Positions 40,067 to 49,963 of a stretch of DNA of 64,000 bases are shown here, one piece after another (the stretch's first letter is position 1; the number at the start of each line of letters is the position of its first letter). The notes beneath the pieces were generated by a model. It did not search any database, was not told where the DNA came from, and was given only the letters and a program-made list of their open reading frames with translations. A program made the position numbers and the translations under genes. Source of the stretch: Pseudomonas sp. SLFW (GTDB lineage: Bacteria > Pseudomonadota > Gammaproteobacteria > Pseudomonadales > Pseudomonadaceae); assembly GCF_009905615.1 (NCBI RefSeq), contig NZ_JAAAKW010000001.1:558001-622000 (forward strand), given 5' to 3'.

Positions 40067-41263
40067 ATGCACGATGATCGAGAGAGATTACCGGTCGGCG
40101 CTTTGCTGGCGCTGGCGATGACCGGCTTCATCTGCATCATGACTGAGACCTTGCCTGCAGGACTGTTACCGGCGATCAGCAGTGGCCTGGACATCTCACC
40201 CTCTCTTGCTGGGCAGATGGTGACCGCGTACGCGCTGGGCTCGGTGACTGCAGCAATTCCTCTCACGTTGGCCACGCAAGGCTGGCGTCGCCGTCGGGTG
40301 CTGCTCGCCACCGTCATCGGCTTTCTGCTGTTCAACTCACTGACCGCGTTGTCGAGCAATGTCGTCCTGACCCTCGCCGCCCGTTTTTTCGCGGGTGCCG
40401 CAGCGGGACTGGCCTGGAGTCTGCTCGCCGGTTATGCGCGTCGCATGGTGGCGCCGGTCAATCAGGGCCGAGCGCTTGCGATGGCCATGGTCGGCACGCC
40501 CGTCGCGCTGTCACTGGGTGTGCCGCTGGGGACTTGGATGGGCAACCTGCTGGGCTGGCGTTGGTCCTTTGCCGTCATGTCGTTGATGACGGTAGGGCTG
40601 GTGGCCTGGATCCTTGTCAAAGTGCCGGATTACCCCGGTCAGATCGCCAGCAAGCGCGAGTCTGTTCTCGCGGTGCTCAGCAAACCCGGCATTCGTCCGG
40701 TCCTCGCAGTCGTCCTTGCGTGGATGCTCGCGCATAACATTCTCTACACCTACATCGCACCGTTCGCGGCCCGGTTCGGACTTGAAGAAAGCGTCGATTT
40801 GATTCTGCTGGTCTTCGGCGCTGCGTCGCTAATGGGTATCTGGATCACCGGCCGCCTGGTCGATCACCACCTGCGCCGCGCCGTGTTGATCAGCCTGGGC
40901 AGCTTTGCCCTGATTTCTTTGCTGCTGGCGCTGTTCCAGTTTTCAGCCGCTGGTCTGTACGCCGCCGTGTTCATCTGGGGGTTGTCATTCGGCGGCGCCG
41001 CGACCCTGTTACAAACCGCCTTGGCGGATGCTGCGGGGGATTCAGCCGATGCCGCGCTGTCGATGAACGTCGTGGTCTGGAACTGCGCCATCGCAGGCGC
41101 CGGAGTTCTCGGCGGACTTCTGCTCGACAGCCTCGGCGTCAGCTCATTTCCGTGGGCGTTACTGGGACTTTTGCTGATCGCATTCATCACCGCCTCGACT
41201 GCTCGCCGAAAGGGGTTCCCGGCAGGAAGTCGCCAGAGCTCGACGAGTGTCATTGCCCACTGA
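40067..41263 (+). CDS. MFS efflux transporter, DHA1 type
   Basis: This 398-residue carrier has twelve membrane segments and the DHA1-family pattern (ETLPAGLLPAISSGLDISPS after helix 1; ARFFAGAAAGLAWSLLAGYARRMV around helix 4). Family members expel drugs, sugars or arabinose-like compounds. The TetR gene upstream suggests induction by the substrate. The reductase gene follows 66 bp downstream and may be part of the same transcript. Confidence 0.87.
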   Translation: MHDDRERLPVGALLALAMTGFICIMTETLPAGLLPAISSGLDISPSLAGQMVTAYALGSVTAAIPLTLATQGWRRRRVLLATVIGFLLFNSLTALSSNVVLTLAARFFAGAAAGLAWSLLAGYARRMVAPVNQGRALAMAMVGTPVALSLGVPLGTWMGNLLGWRWSFAVMSLMTVGLVAWILVKVPDYPGQIASKRESVLAVLSKPGIRPVLAVVLAWMLAHNILYTYIAPFAARFGLEESVDLILLVFGAASLMGIWITGRLVDHHLRRAVLISLGSFALISLLLALFQFSAAGLYAAVFIWGLSFGGAATLLQTALADAAGDSADAALSMNVVVWNCAIAGAGVLGGLLLDSLGVSSFPWALLGLLLIAFITASTARRKGFPAGSRQSSTSVIAH

Positions 41264-41329
41264 TGACGCAACCGAATCCCGGCTTTGTTCAAGCCCGAAC
41301 CACTCGCACACTTGATTCAGGAGCACTTC

Positions 41330-42178
41330 ATGAACATTGCATTCATCGGCGTCGGCAGCATGACCCGCGCCATCATCCCCAACCTGGTTCGCGCAGGTTT
41401 CCACGTCAGCGCCTGGAACCGCAGCCGCCAGGCCTTCGCCGATCTCGATGAAGTTCGCGTTCTGGACGATGTCAGCCAGGCCTTTGAGCAGGACATCGTG
41501 ATCACCCTGCTCAGCCACGACGCCGCCGTACGGGAAACCCTCATCGCGACAAAAGCCTGGCAAGCCGCCAAACCCGGCACCGTGCATATCCTCATGTCCA
41601 CGCTGTCGCCGACGCTGGTGGATGAACTCGAAGCGCTTCATCGTAAGGCCGGTATTGGCTTCGTCGCGGCGCCGGTCTTCGGCATTCCTGCCGTCGCCGC
41701 CCAGGGTCAGCTGAATATCCTCGCCGCCGGTGCTCCCGATGCCCTGGAGCGCGTCCGTCCCGTGTTCGAGGTGATGGGCAAAAAGACCTGGCGCTTCGGC
41801 GATAAACCCAGCCAAGCCAGCATCGCCAAACTGGCCGGCAACCTGATGATCACTCAGGCGATCCAGTCACTGGCCGAAGGTGCCGCATTGGTAAAAAGCC
41901 ACGGCCTCGCCCCCGGCGCCTTCTTCGAAATCATCACCCAAACCCTGTTTGCCTGCCCCAGCTACCAACGCTACGGCGCGAAAATCGCCCAGGCAGAATT
42001 CGAACCGGGTTTCACGCTGACACTGGGTTTGAAAGACGTAAACCTGGCGCTGGATGCCGCCCAGGAAAAGGGTTGTCACTTGCCGGCTGCGCAGGAGGTG
42101 AAGAAGACCATGGAGCAGGCTATCGCGGAGGGATGGGGGGAGAAGGACTGGTCGGCGATGGCGGTGGTGGAGCGGTAG
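41330..42178 (+). CDS. NAD(P)-dependent oxidoreductase, beta-hydroxyacid dehydrogenase/imine reductase type
   Basis: This 282-residue enzyme starts MNIAFIGVGSMTRAI, a Rossmann motif, and has the helical C-terminal domain with IAKLAGNLMI, the lysine segment of beta-hydroxyacid dehydrogenases. VAAPVFGIPAVAAQGQL is the substrate-binding loop. The ATG at 41330 has AGGAG about 7 bp upstream. A longer in-frame start at 41285 has no ribosome site. Its substrate is unknown. Linkage to the efflux gene suggests detoxification of a carbonyl or imine. Confidence 0.87.
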   Translation: MNIAFIGVGSMTRAIIPNLVRAGFHVSAWNRSRQAFADLDEVRVLDDVSQAFEQDIVITLLSHDAAVRETLIATKAWQAAKPGTVHILMSTLSPTLVDELEALHRKAGIGFVAAPVFGIPAVAAQGQLNILAAGAPDALERVRPVFEVMGKKTWRFGDKPSQASIAKLAGNLMITQAIQSLAEGAALVKSHGLAPGAFFEIITQTLFACPSYQRYGAKIAQAEFEPGFTLTLGLKDVNLALDAAQEKGCHLPAAQEVKKTMEQAIAEGWGEKDWSAMAVVER

Positions 42179-42322
42179 ATTCACCCCTACGAAACCCGGA
42201 GCGAGGCCATGCATGGGCATAGTCACCAGACGGCGTGTGCAGCGGAGAACCGCCCGCACCGCCGATGCAACCGGGTCACTGCCTGATGATGCGATGCAAG
42301 ATCAGGCAGCGACAAAGTGGGT

Positions 42323-43900
42323 TTATTCCCACTCAATCGTCGCAGGCGGCTTGCTCGACACGTCGTAAGTCACGCGGGAGATGCCTTCGATTTCGTTGAT
42401 GATGCGGCCGCTGACGGTTTCCAGCAGTTCGTAAGGCAGGTGCGCCCAACGTGCGGTCATGAAGTCGATGGTCTCGACGGCGCGCAGGGCGACAACCCAG
42501 GCGTAGCGGCGACCGTCGCCGACCACGCCCACGGATTTCACGGGCTGGAACACGACGAAGGCCTGGCTGACTTTGTGGTACCAGTCGGCCTTGCGCAGTT
42601 CTTCGATGAAGATGTGGTCGGCGCGACGCAGGAGGTCGGCGTATTCCTTTTTCACTTCACCGAGGATGCGTACGCCCAAGCCTGGGCCCGGGAACGGGTG
42701 ACGGTAGACCATATCGTACGGCAGGCCCAGTTCCAGCCCCAGGCGACGGACTTCGTCCTTGAACAGTTCGCGCAGTGGCTCGACCAGTTTCAGGTTCATC
42801 TCTTCCGGCAGGCCGCCCACGTTATGGTGCGACTTGATGACGTGTGCCTTGCCGCTTTTGGCGCCAGCGGACTCGATCACGTCAGGGTAGATGGTGCCCT
42901 GAGCCAGGTATTTGATGTTGTGCAGCTTGGTGGACTCGGCATCGAACACGTCGATGAAAGTACGGCCAATGATCTTGCGCTTTTTCTCCGGGTCGCTTTC
43001 GCCAGCCAGGTTGTTGAGGAACTGGTCCTCGGCGTTGGCGCGGATCACCTTGACGCCCATGTTCTCAGCGAACATGGCCATCACTTGCTCGCCTTCGTGC
43101 AGGCGCAGCAGGCCATTGTCAACGAAGACGCAGGTCAGTTGATCACCGATAGCCTTGTGCAGGAGGGCTGCGACCACGGAGGAGTCAACACCACCGGACA
43201 GACCCAGCAGCACGTTGTCGGTACCGACCTGGGCACGAACTTGAGCGATGGCGTCTTCCGCGATCTTCGACGGGGTCCACAGCGCTTCACAGCCGCAGAT
43301 GTCGAGGATAAAGCGCGACAGGATGCGGCCGCCCTGTTTGGTGTGGGTCACTTCCGGGTGGAACTGCACGCCGTAGTAGCCACGGGTGTCATCCGCCATA
43401 CCGGCAATCGGGCAGCTCGGGGTGCTGGCCAGAATGTGGAATTCGGACGGCAGCTTGGTGACCTTGTCACCGTGGCTCATCCAGACGTCGAGACCCAGCA
43501 GGCCGTCGGCGTCGACGTGGTCTTCGATGCCGTCGAGCAGACGGCTCTTGCCGACCACGTCGACACGGGCGTAACCGAATTCACGCAGTTCGGAACCTTC
43601 GACCTTGCCGCCCAGCTGCTCGGCCATGGTCTGCATGCCGTAGCAGATGCCGAACACCGGAACGCCCAGGTCAAACACGGCTTGCGGGCAGCGCGGGCTG
43701 TTGGCTTCGTGCACGGACTCGGGGCCACCGGCGAGGATGACGCCCTTCGGTGCGAATTCGCGAATCGCTTCGTCGTCCATGTCGAACGGGTGCAGTTCGC
43801 AATACACGCCGATCTCACGTACGCGACGGGCGATCAGTTGGGTGTACTGGGAACCGAAGTCCAGGATCAGGATGCGGTGGGCGTGAATGTCGAGGGCCAT
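42323..43900 (-). CDS. guaA: GMP synthase (glutamine-hydrolysing)
   Basis: GuaA aminates XMP to GMP with glutamine and ATP. The 525-residue product has an N-terminal glutaminase ([30 protein letters not shown] nucleophile elbow), the ATP-pyrophosphatase P-loop ([20 protein letters not shown], about 230) and the C-terminal dimerisation domain ending PPATIEWE. It follows guaB on the same strand after 182 bp of repeat-containing spacer. Confidence 0.98.
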   Translation of the reverse strand: MALDIHAHRILILDFGSQYTQLIARRVREIGVYCELHPFDMDDEAIREFAPKGVILAGGPESVHEANSPRCPQAVFDLGVPVFGICYGMQTMAEQLGGKVEGSELREFGYARVDVVGKSRLLDGIEDHVDADGLLGLDVWMSHGDKVTKLPSEFHILASTPSCPIAGMADDTRGYYGVQFHPEVTHTKQGGRILSRFILDICGCEALWTPSKIAEDAIAQVRAQVGTDNVLLGLSGGVDSSVVAALLHKAIGDQLTCVFVDNGLLRLHEGEQVMAMFAENMGVKVIRANAEDQFLNNLAGESDPEKKRKIIGRTFIDVFDAESTKLHNIKYLAQGTIYPDVIESAGAKSGKAHVIKSHHNVGGLPEEMNLKLVEPLRELFKDEVRRLGLELGLPYDMVYRHPFPGPGLGVRILGEVKKEYADLLRRADHIFIEELRKADWYHKVSQAFVVFQPVKSVGVVGDGRRYAWVVALRAVETIDFMTARWAHLPYELLETVSGRIINEIEGISRVTYDVSSKPPATIEWE

Positions 43901-43914
43901 TGGGAGACTCTTCT

Positions 43915-44075
43915 AGAGCAGCTTCGAGCCTCAAGCTTCAAGCTGCAAGTGGCGCAGCTGCAAGCTTCAGGTCCAAGCCGCAAGATGTAGGGAGACTGCA
44001 AGCCGTATGTGGTGCTTGGCCTTGAAAGCGCTGGCACTACGATCGGCTTGCAGCTTGTAGCTTATAACTTGCCGC
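43915..44075. repeat. Imperfect AGCTTCAAGCTGCAAG repeats between guaB and guaA
   Basis: The spacer has several degenerate copies of AGCTTCAAGCTGCAAG-type sequence at its guaA side (43917-43985) and inverse copies (GGCTTGCAGCTTGTAGCTTA) at its guaB side (44044-44063). Together they can fold into a long imperfect hairpin. Such sequences are frequent between Pseudomonas genes. Confidence 0.65.
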
Positions 44076-44082
44076 CGGGAGG

Positions 44083-45552
44083 CTAGCCGACCCGATAGTT
44101 CGGTGCTTCCTTGGTGATCTGCACGTCGTGGACGTGAGACTCAGCCATGCCAGCACCGGTGATGCGAACGAATTCAGGCTTGGTACGCATTTCCTGAATG
44201 TCGGCGCTGCCGGTGTAGCCCATGGAAGAACGCAGGCCGCCCATCAGTTGATGGATGATCGCGGACAGCGAGCCTTTATAGGCAACGCGGCCTTCGATGC
44301 CTTCCGGCACCAGTTTTTCGGCGCCTTCGGAGGAGTCCTGGAAGTAACGGTCCGAAGAACCTTGGGCCTGGGACATGGCGCCCAACGACCCCATGCCGCG
44401 ATACGCCTTGTACGAACGGCCCTGGAACAGTTCGATTTCACCCGGTGCTTCTTCAGTACCGGCGAACATCGAACCCATCATCACGCTGTAGGCACCGGCC
44501 ACGATCGCTTTGGACAAGTCACCGGAGAAACGGATGCCGCCGTCGGCGATCAGGGGAACGTCTGTGCCTTCCAGTGCAGCAGCCACGTTGGCAACCGCGC
44601 TGATTTGCGGAACGCCCACGCCTGCGACGATACGGGTGGTGCAGATGGAGCCGGGGCCGATGCCGACCTTGACGCCGTCAGCGCCAGCTTCGACCAATGC
44701 ACGAGCGGCAGCGCCGGTGGCGATGTTGCCGCCGATGACCTGCACGTCGGGGAAGTTCTGCTTGACCCAGCGAACGCGGTCGATCACGCCTTTGGAGTGA
44801 CCGTGAGCGGTGTCGACGACGATGACGTCAACGCCTGCTGCGACCAGCGCGGTGACGCGCTCGCCGGTGTCCTTGCCGGTGCCGACCGCAGCGCCGACGC
44901 GCAGACGACCTTGATCGTCCTTGCTGGCCAGCGGGTAGGCTTTGGATTTCTCGATGTCCTTGACGGTCATCATGCCCTTGAGCGCGAACTTGTCGTCAAC
45001 GATCAGGACTTTTTCCAGACGGTGCTTGTGCAGCAACTCGCGGACTTCGTATTTGTCAGCGCCTTCGTGCACGGTGACCAGACGCTCTTTCGGGGTCATC
45101 ACTTCGCGGACGGGCACATCCAGACGGTTTTCGAAGCGCACGTCACGGGAGGTCACGATGCCGACGAGCTCGCCGTCGTGCAGGACCGGAACGCCGGAGA
45201 TGTTGTGCTGACGGGTCAGTTCGAACAGGTCACGAACGGTGGCGTCTGCCTCGATGGTAATCGGGTCCTTGACCACACCCGCTTCGAACTTCTTGACCTT
45301 GCGCACTTCGGCAGCCTGCTGCTCGACGGTCATGTTCTTGTGGATGATGCCGATGCCGCCTTCCTGAGCCATGGCGATTGCCAGACGGGCTTCAGTGACG
45401 GTGTCCATAGCGGCGGAAACGAGGGGGATGTTCAGTTCGATGCCACGGGTCAATCGGGTTTTCAGACTGACTTCGTTGGGAAGCACCTCGGAATAACCGG
45501 GCACAAGGAGAATGTCGTCGAATGTAAGGGCTTCTTGGCTGATACGCAGCAT
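44083..45552 (-). CDS. guaB: IMP dehydrogenase
   Basis: GuaB oxidises IMP to XMP, the committed step to GMP. The 489-residue protein has an N-terminal barrel strand region ([19 protein letters not shown]), two CBS domains (about 95-205) and the catalytic loop [20 protein letters not shown] with the active-site cysteine, followed by the flap arginine-tyrosine region ([13 protein letters not shown]). It is the first gene of the guaBA pair. Confidence 0.98.
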   Translation of the reverse strand: MLRISQEALTFDDILLVPGYSEVLPNEVSLKTRLTRGIELNIPLVSAAMDTVTEARLAIAMAQEGGIGIIHKNMTVEQQAAEVRKVKKFEAGVVKDPITIEADATVRDLFELTRQHNISGVPVLHDGELVGIVTSRDVRFENRLDVPVREVMTPKERLVTVHEGADKYEVRELLHKHRLEKVLIVDDKFALKGMMTVKDIEKSKAYPLASKDDQGRLRVGAAVGTGKDTGERVTALVAAGVDVIVVDTAHGHSKGVIDRVRWVKQNFPDVQVIGGNIATGAAARALVEAGADGVKVGIGPGSICTTRIVAGVGVPQISAVANVAAALEGTDVPLIADGGIRFSGDLSKAIVAGAYSVMMGSMFAGTEEAPGEIELFQGRSYKAYRGMGSLGAMSQAQGSSDRYFQDSSEGAEKLVPEGIEGRVAYKGSLSAIIHQLMGGLRSSMGYTGSADIQEMRTKPEFVRITGAGMAESHVHDVQITKEAPNYRVG

Positions 45553-45678
45553 CGCTGGGCTCCCGAGCGGGAAAATGGAAGCGCGCCATTATACCCAGAC
45601 ACCTGCCCTTGCTCAATGTAAAGATCAGCCTATTTGATAATCAGCGTGATCGTGCTGCTCTATCACAGGTTTTTAGTG

Positions 45679-46227
45679 TTATAGCCGGACTTTGACGAAA
45701 GACACCGGACGATCCAGACGTTCGGCGAACTCTTCCACGAAGCTGGTCTTGAACCCCGCGTCCAGCCAGTTGTTGAAGATGAACCCGAGGTTGGAAAAGC
45801 CGCACGGGTCGAGAAAAAGGAAGCCATTGATGTCGTCTTCGTGGCGGCATTCCGGGCACATGAAGTTGTCGGTGTGGCCCGGCATCCACTCTTCCAGGCT
45901 GTCGAACAATGCCTCGCCGATTTCGCGCCGACACTCGGGGCATCCGGCTTCCTCTTTAAAGCCGACCTGCGGGGTATAAATGCAGCGTTTGAGCACGATC
46001 TCCAGGCCGTTGATTGCCTGGCCATAAGGCAGCGCATCGGGGTTTTCGACGAAGCGCCGCGCACCGGGCGCGATGGCGTAGGCCATGCGGTTGAAACTGC
46101 GCCCGCAGGTGGTCAGCGATTCCTCGACCACGCCGAGCTTCACCAGCCAACGCAGGATCGCCCGCGCCTTGGCTTCATGGGCCGGGAAGCTGGAGATTTG
46201 CGGGACGATGATGCTCTGGGTGTTCAT
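45679..46227 (-). CDS. Conserved protein with two zinc-knuckle CPEC motifs
   Basis: This 182-residue protein has GCPECRREIGEAL and MCPECRHEDDINGF, two Cys-x2-Cys pairs that could form a zinc ribbon, and a conserved C-terminus (FLDPCGFSNLGFIFNNW). Homologs in pseudomonads carry an unreliable 'sugar ABC transporter ATPase' name, but no P-loop or ABC signature is present here. I do not assign a function. The ATG at 46225-46227 starts the conserved part. Longer in-frame starts run through non-coding sequence into the next gene. Confidence 0.78.
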   Translation of the reverse strand: MNTQSIIVPQISSFPAHEAKARAILRWLVKLGVVEESLTTCGRSFNRMAYAIAPGARRFVENPDALPYGQAINGLEIVLKRCIYTPQVGFKEEAGCPECRREIGEALFDSLEEWMPGHTDNFMCPECRHEDDINGFLFLDPCGFSNLGFIFNNWLDAGFKTSFVEEFAERLDRPVSFVKVRL

Positions 46228-46298
46228 GACGGGCCTGTCTGACGCGTGATCGGGGGGCGGCAGCTTAATACCACCGCCGACGACGTCAAGTATGGCCT

Positions 46299-47084
46299 TC
46301 AGCCCGCGAGGTAGCGACCGATCAACGTGATGCCGCTGATCAGCACCATCCAGGTCACCAGCCGCACGAACATTTCTCGCGACAGACGCATGACCAGCCG
46401 CCGCCCGATCCAGGAGCCGACGATCATCGCAGGCAACAGGCAGACCGCCAGCACCAGCAGCGAAATTTGCGCGTACACCCCGGTGATCACAAACAGGCTC
46501 AGGCGCACGATGGTGCTGCAACTGATCAGCGCGTTTTGCGTGGCGCGGGCCTGGAATTTGTCGGTCAGGCGGCCATTGAGATAGATCGCGTATAAAAAGC
46601 CGCCACTCCCAAACAGGGCCCCGAACAGACCACCCATGGTGCCCATCGGAATCGACCACGCGGCAGATAGCTGCGTTGGCCTGACTTTCACCGCAAGGCT
46701 GTAGATCGAATAACCGATCAGAAACAGTCCCATCATTAATAGAAGGACGTCGGATTTCAGGTTAAGCAGAAAGAGAACGCCCAACGTACAGCCGACCGCC
46801 ATGCACGGCACCATGCGAAACAGCTCGGAACGCACCACCGATTGCCGCGAGGGGAGCAAATGGCTGAATGCGGCGAGAAAATCCAGCATCACCAACAAAG
46901 GGATGATCCGCGAGAGCGGCATGAAATGGATGAGGACGGGGCCTGCGACCAAGGCCGTGCCAAAACCGGCAATAGCGAAGACCAGATAGGCGGCAATAAC
47001 GCCACCTTCAATGAACAGCCAGTCGGTGGGGGTGAGCCCCAGTGAATCGACGACGCCCGACAATTCGGCGAGGGTGGTGAGCAT
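46299..47084 (-). CDS. TauE/SafE-family membrane permease
   Basis: This 261-residue protein has about eight hydrophobic segments with the TauE/SafE pattern (AGFGTALVAGPVLIHFMPLSRIIPLLVMLDF and GGLFGALFGSGGFLYAIYLNGR). The family moves organosulfur anions such as sulfite or sulfoacetate, though many members are uncharacterised. The ATG at 47082-47084 starts the conserved part. A longer in-frame start would run into the REP doublet upstream. Confidence 0.86.
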   Translation of the reverse strand: MLTTLAELSGVVDSLGLTPTDWLFIEGGVIAAYLVFAIAGFGTALVAGPVLIHFMPLSRIIPLLVMLDFLAAFSHLLPSRQSVVRSELFRMVPCMAVGCTLGVLFLLNLKSDVLLLMMGLFLIGYSIYSLAVKVRPTQLSAAWSIPMGTMGGLFGALFGSGGFLYAIYLNGRLTDKFQARATQNALISCSTIVRLSLFVITGVYAQISLLVLAVCLLPAMIVGSWIGRRLVMRLSREMFVRLVTWMVLISGITLIGRYLAG

Positions 47085-47155
47085 TGCGTCCTCCGTGGAT
47101 AAGCGGCGGCGCACAGCATATCCTGAGACTGCCGCTTCACCGGAAGAAAAAACGC

Positions 47156-47254
47156 CCCCTGGGGGAGCGAATTCATTCGCGATTGGCCATTCGCCCGGCA
47201 CATCTGTTTCGGTCATGCCGACGTCTCGCGAATGAATTCGCGCCCGCAGGGGCG
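47156..47254. repeat. REP doublet (GAGCGAATTCATTCGCGA type)
   Basis: The left arm GGGGGAGCGAATTCATTCGC and the right arm GCGAATGAATTCGCGCCCGC are inverted about 60 bp apart. It belongs to the same family as 4227-4316 and 51675-51766, and sits between divergent genes. Confidence 0.87.
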
Positions 47255-47310
47255 GCGTACAGGTCTATTAATGTGGTGACCCACGCCCCAATGCCTTTAT
47301 CATGCCCGCC

Positions 47311-48690
47311 ATGATCAAAGACCCCTTCGCAAGACTCGGCATTGACCGGGAAGTCCTCACTGTCAGCCAGCTCAACGGCCGCGCCCGCGTGTTGCTGGAA
47401 GATGTGTTTTCGAACATCTGGGTCGAGGGGGAGATTTCCAACCTGTCTCGTCCGGCATCGGGTCACGTCTATTTCAGCCTGAAAGACAGTGGCGCCCAGG
47501 TCCGTTGCGCGCTGTTTCGCAGCAACGCCGCTCGGGTTCGTCAGGCGTTGAAAGACGGTCTGGCCGTCAAAGTGCGTGGCAAGGTCTCGCTCTTCGAAGG
47601 TCGCGGCGACTATCAGTTGATCCTCGACACGGTCGAGCCTGCTGGCGATGGCGCCCTGCGTCTGGCCTTCGATGCGCTGAAAGAAAAGCTCAATGCCGAA
47701 GGCCTCTTCAGCGCCGAGCGGAAGGTCGCCCTGCCCTTGCACCCGCAGCGTATCGGCATCGTCAGTTCGCCGACGGGCGCGGTGATCCGCGACATCATCA
47801 GCGTGTTCCGCCGTCGCGCCCCGCAAGTTGAACTGACACTGATCCCCACTGCAGTGCAAGGCCGCGAGGCGATCAACCAGATCGTCCGCGCTTTGAAACT
47901 CGCGGACTCCCGAGGCTTCGATGCACTGATCCTGGCCCGAGGCGGTGGCTCCCTGGAAGACCTCTGGTGCTTCAACGAAGAAGCCGTCGCCCGCGCCATC
48001 GATGCCTGCGTGACGCCCATCGTCAGCGCCGTTGGCCATGAGACCGATGTGTCGATCAGTGACTTCGTAGCCGACGTTCGCGCCCCCACGCCGTCCGCCG
48101 CCGCCGAGCTGCTGGCTCCAGATTCCAGCGACCTGCACCGCCGGGTCGAGAACCTGCAGCGTCGGCTCGTCACGCGGATGCGCGATCGGCTGATGCGCGA
48201 GCAACTGCGTCTGGACGGCATTTCCCGCCGCCTGCGTCATCCCGGTGAGCGTCTGCGTCAACGCGCGCAACGGCTGGACGATCTGGACATGCGCCTGCGT
48301 CGCGCCTTTGAACAACACATGCACAAACGCCACGTACGCATGAGCCATCTTGAAAGCCGATTGGCGGCTCAACACCCCGGCCGCACCTTAGCGTTTCTGC
48401 GTCAACGTCTGAACGTGCTGGCCGAGCGCTTGCCTCGGGCAATCAAGGAAAACCTCAAGTCTCGGCGCCTGCAATTGCAAGGTCAGATGCAGACGCTGAA
48501 CGTGGTCAGCCCCCTCGCCACCCTCGGACGCGGTTACAGCATTTTGCTCGACGAGCGCGGTAAGGCGATCCGTGCCGCCGAACAGACCCACACCGGCCAA
48601 CGCCTCACCGCAAAGCTGGCCGAGGGCGAACTGCAAGTCCGTGTTGAGGACAATCACCTGACGCCTGTCACCCTTTCTCTTCTGGATTGA
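47311..48690 (+). CDS. xseA: Exodeoxyribonuclease VII large subunit
   Basis: XseA with XseB degrades single-stranded DNA. The 459-residue product has the N-terminal OB fold (LLEDVFSNIWVEGEISNLSR), the catalytic domain (RIGIVSSPTGAVIRDI; ARGGGSLEDLWCFNEE; GHETDVSISDFVADVRAPTP) and a long C-terminal coiled coil with leucine and arginine repeats. ATG 47311 and ATG 47302 are both in frame, and neither has a strong ribosome site. I take 47311 because it begins the conserved sequence. Confidence 0.95.
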   Translation: MIKDPFARLGIDREVLTVSQLNGRARVLLEDVFSNIWVEGEISNLSRPASGHVYFSLKDSGAQVRCALFRSNAARVRQALKDGLAVKVRGKVSLFEGRGDYQLILDTVEPAGDGALRLAFDALKEKLNAEGLFSAERKVALPLHPQRIGIVSSPTGAVIRDIISVFRRRAPQVELTLIPTAVQGREAINQIVRALKLADSRGFDALILARGGGSLEDLWCFNEEAVARAIDACVTPIVSAVGHETDVSISDFVADVRAPTPSAAAELLAPDSSDLHRRVENLQRRLVTRMRDRLMREQLRLDGISRRLRHPGERLRQRAQRLDDLDMRLRRAFEQHMHKRHVRMSHLESRLAAQHPGRTLAFLRQRLNVLAERLPRAIKENLKSRRLQLQGQMQTLNVVSPLATLGRGYSILLDERGKAIRAAEQTHTGQRLTAKLAEGELQVRVEDNHLTPVTLSLLD

Positions 48691-48693
48691 TCG

Positions 48694-49536
48694 ATGCTGC
48701 CTTTTATCTCCCGCTCTCTGGCAGGCGCCGCGTTTGCCCTGTGTCTCGCCCTTCCCGCCCACGCTGACAGCTACCTCTCGCGGCTGCTGAACAAACCGGT
48801 GCCAGGCGGCGTTGCGGTGGTGGACCTCGGCCCTGCGGCTCAGGCGCCCAAGGCCACGTGGCAAGGCAAACCGGTGCTGGTGGTCAAGGATTCCGATGCG
48901 CGCTGGCAGGCCATCGTCGGCATTCCGCTGACCGTCAAACCGGGCACGTCACAACAGGTGAGCAGCGGTGGTCGCAATCTGCCGTTCACTGTGGGTAGCA
49001 AGAAATACCCAGAGCAGCACATCACTCTGAAGAATCAGCGGCAGGTCAATCCGAACCCGGATGATCTGAAACGCATCGAGCAGGAGCTGGACGTGCAGGT
49101 CCGCGCCTATCGCACGTTCAGCCCGGTGACGCCGAGCAATCTGCTGCTGGACAAGCCTGTCGACGGACCGCTATCGAGCAAGTTCGGCGTGCGTCGTTTC
49201 TTCAACGGTGAGGAACGCAACCCTCACGCAGGCCTGGATTTCGCGGTACCTGCGGGCACCCCGATCAAGTCGCCTGCAGCGGGCAAGGTCATCCTGATCG
49301 GCAATTACTTTTTCAACGGCAATACGGTGTTCGTCGACCACGGCCAAGGCTTCATCAGCATGTTCTGCCACATGTCGAAGATTGACGTGAAAGTGGGCGA
49401 CGCCGTACCCCGTGGCGGCGTGGTGGGTCGCGTCGGCTCGACCGGGCGTGCCACCGGGCCGCATATGCACTGGAACGTGAGCCTGAACGATGCACGGGTC
49501 GATCCGGCGATTTTCATTAACGCGTTTCAGCCCTAG
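48694..49536 (+). CDS. M23-family peptidoglycan endopeptidase, secreted
   Basis: This 280-residue protein has a signal peptide (LAGAAFALCLALPAHA, cleavage near residue 24), a central region of about 100 residues and a C-terminal LytM/M23 domain with NPHAGLDFAVPAGTPI (His and Asp zinc ligands) and GPHMHWNV (HxH ligand). It should cut peptide cross-links in the periplasm. It begins 3 bp after the xseA stop, so the two are likely co-transcribed. Confidence 0.92.
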   Translation: MLPFISRSLAGAAFALCLALPAHADSYLSRLLNKPVPGGVAVVDLGPAAQAPKATWQGKPVLVVKDSDARWQAIVGIPLTVKPGTSQQVSSGGRNLPFTVGSKKYPEQHITLKNQRQVNPNPDDLKRIEQELDVQVRAYRTFSPVTPSNLLLDKPVDGPLSSKFGVRRFFNGEERNPHAGLDFAVPAGTPIKSPAAGKVILIGNYFFNGNTVFVDHGQGFISMFCHMSKIDVKVGDAVPRGGVVGRVGSTGRATGPHMHWNVSLNDARVDPAIFINAFQP

Positions 49537-49549
49537 ACGCGGCTTTCAG

Positions 49550-49639
49550 CTGTAGGAGTGAGCTTGCTCGCGATACCAACGTTGCCGCAGCGGCTCAGTG
49601 CCTGACACCACGCTATCGCGAGCAAGCTCACTCCTACAG
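49550..49639. repeat. REP doublet (GTAGGAGTGAGCTTGCTCGCGA type)
   Basis: CTGTAGGAGTGAGCTTGCTC and its inverse GAGCAAGCTCACTCCTACAG flank about 50 bp. It is the same family as 5714-5804. Confidence 0.88.
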
Positions 49640-49797
49640 TTGACCCCGGTTGCACGACCTGAAACGGGCCAGCAATAAAATCCTGAAAGCACGTAGCAAT
49701 CCGTCAAAAAATAGCTGCATACCGCTACTTTTGAAATTCCCTCTCAATTTTTTCCAACTGCTTGCCAGCTTTCACCTCATTGGTTACGGTTGGACAC

Positions 49798-49875
49798 ATG
49801 AAAACCTCTCAAACCCTCATTCTGATGCGTCAACATCGCTGCCTCAGCCTCGTCAGTGCACGACTGCCAGGCTGA
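49798..49875 (+). CDS. Possible leuA leader peptide (25 residues)
   Basis: A short frame begins MKTSQTLILMRQHRCLSLVS and ends ARLPG. It has five leucines and lies 88 bp upstream of leuA. A GGCCG...CGGCC hairpin (49922-49939) follows it. Leucine-responsive attenuation is plausible, but the leucines are scattered rather than consecutive, no clear ribosome site precedes it and no T run follows the hairpin. Confidence 0.4.
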   Translation: MKTSQTLILMRQHRCLSLVSARLPG

Positions 49876-49963
49876 AATCGCGGTGCCTCGACCCTTCATC
49901 TGCGTTTCTCGTTAATCGGCTGGCCGCCTTCTTTCGGCCTTGAGTCCACAAAGGATTATTCTC

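Larger units (their letters stand above)
49537..49963. other. Gap before leuA with REP doublet and possible leader
   Basis: This 427-bp stretch holds a REP doublet (49550-49639), about 150 bp of AT-rich sequence that is probably the leuA promoter region, a short reading frame (49798-49875) and a small GGCCG/CGGCC hairpin (49922-49939) just before leuA. Confidence 0.7.

Noticed and set aside
42317..45621. Long plus-strand open frames opposite guaA (42317-43990) and guaB (44128-45621)
   Set aside because: Both mirror the conserved genes codon for codon and have no supporting signal of their own.
45679..46227. The name 'sugar ABC transporter ATPase' used for homologs of this protein
   Set aside because: No Walker A, Walker B or ABC signature motif is present. 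The visible features are two CPEC zinc-knuckle pairs.
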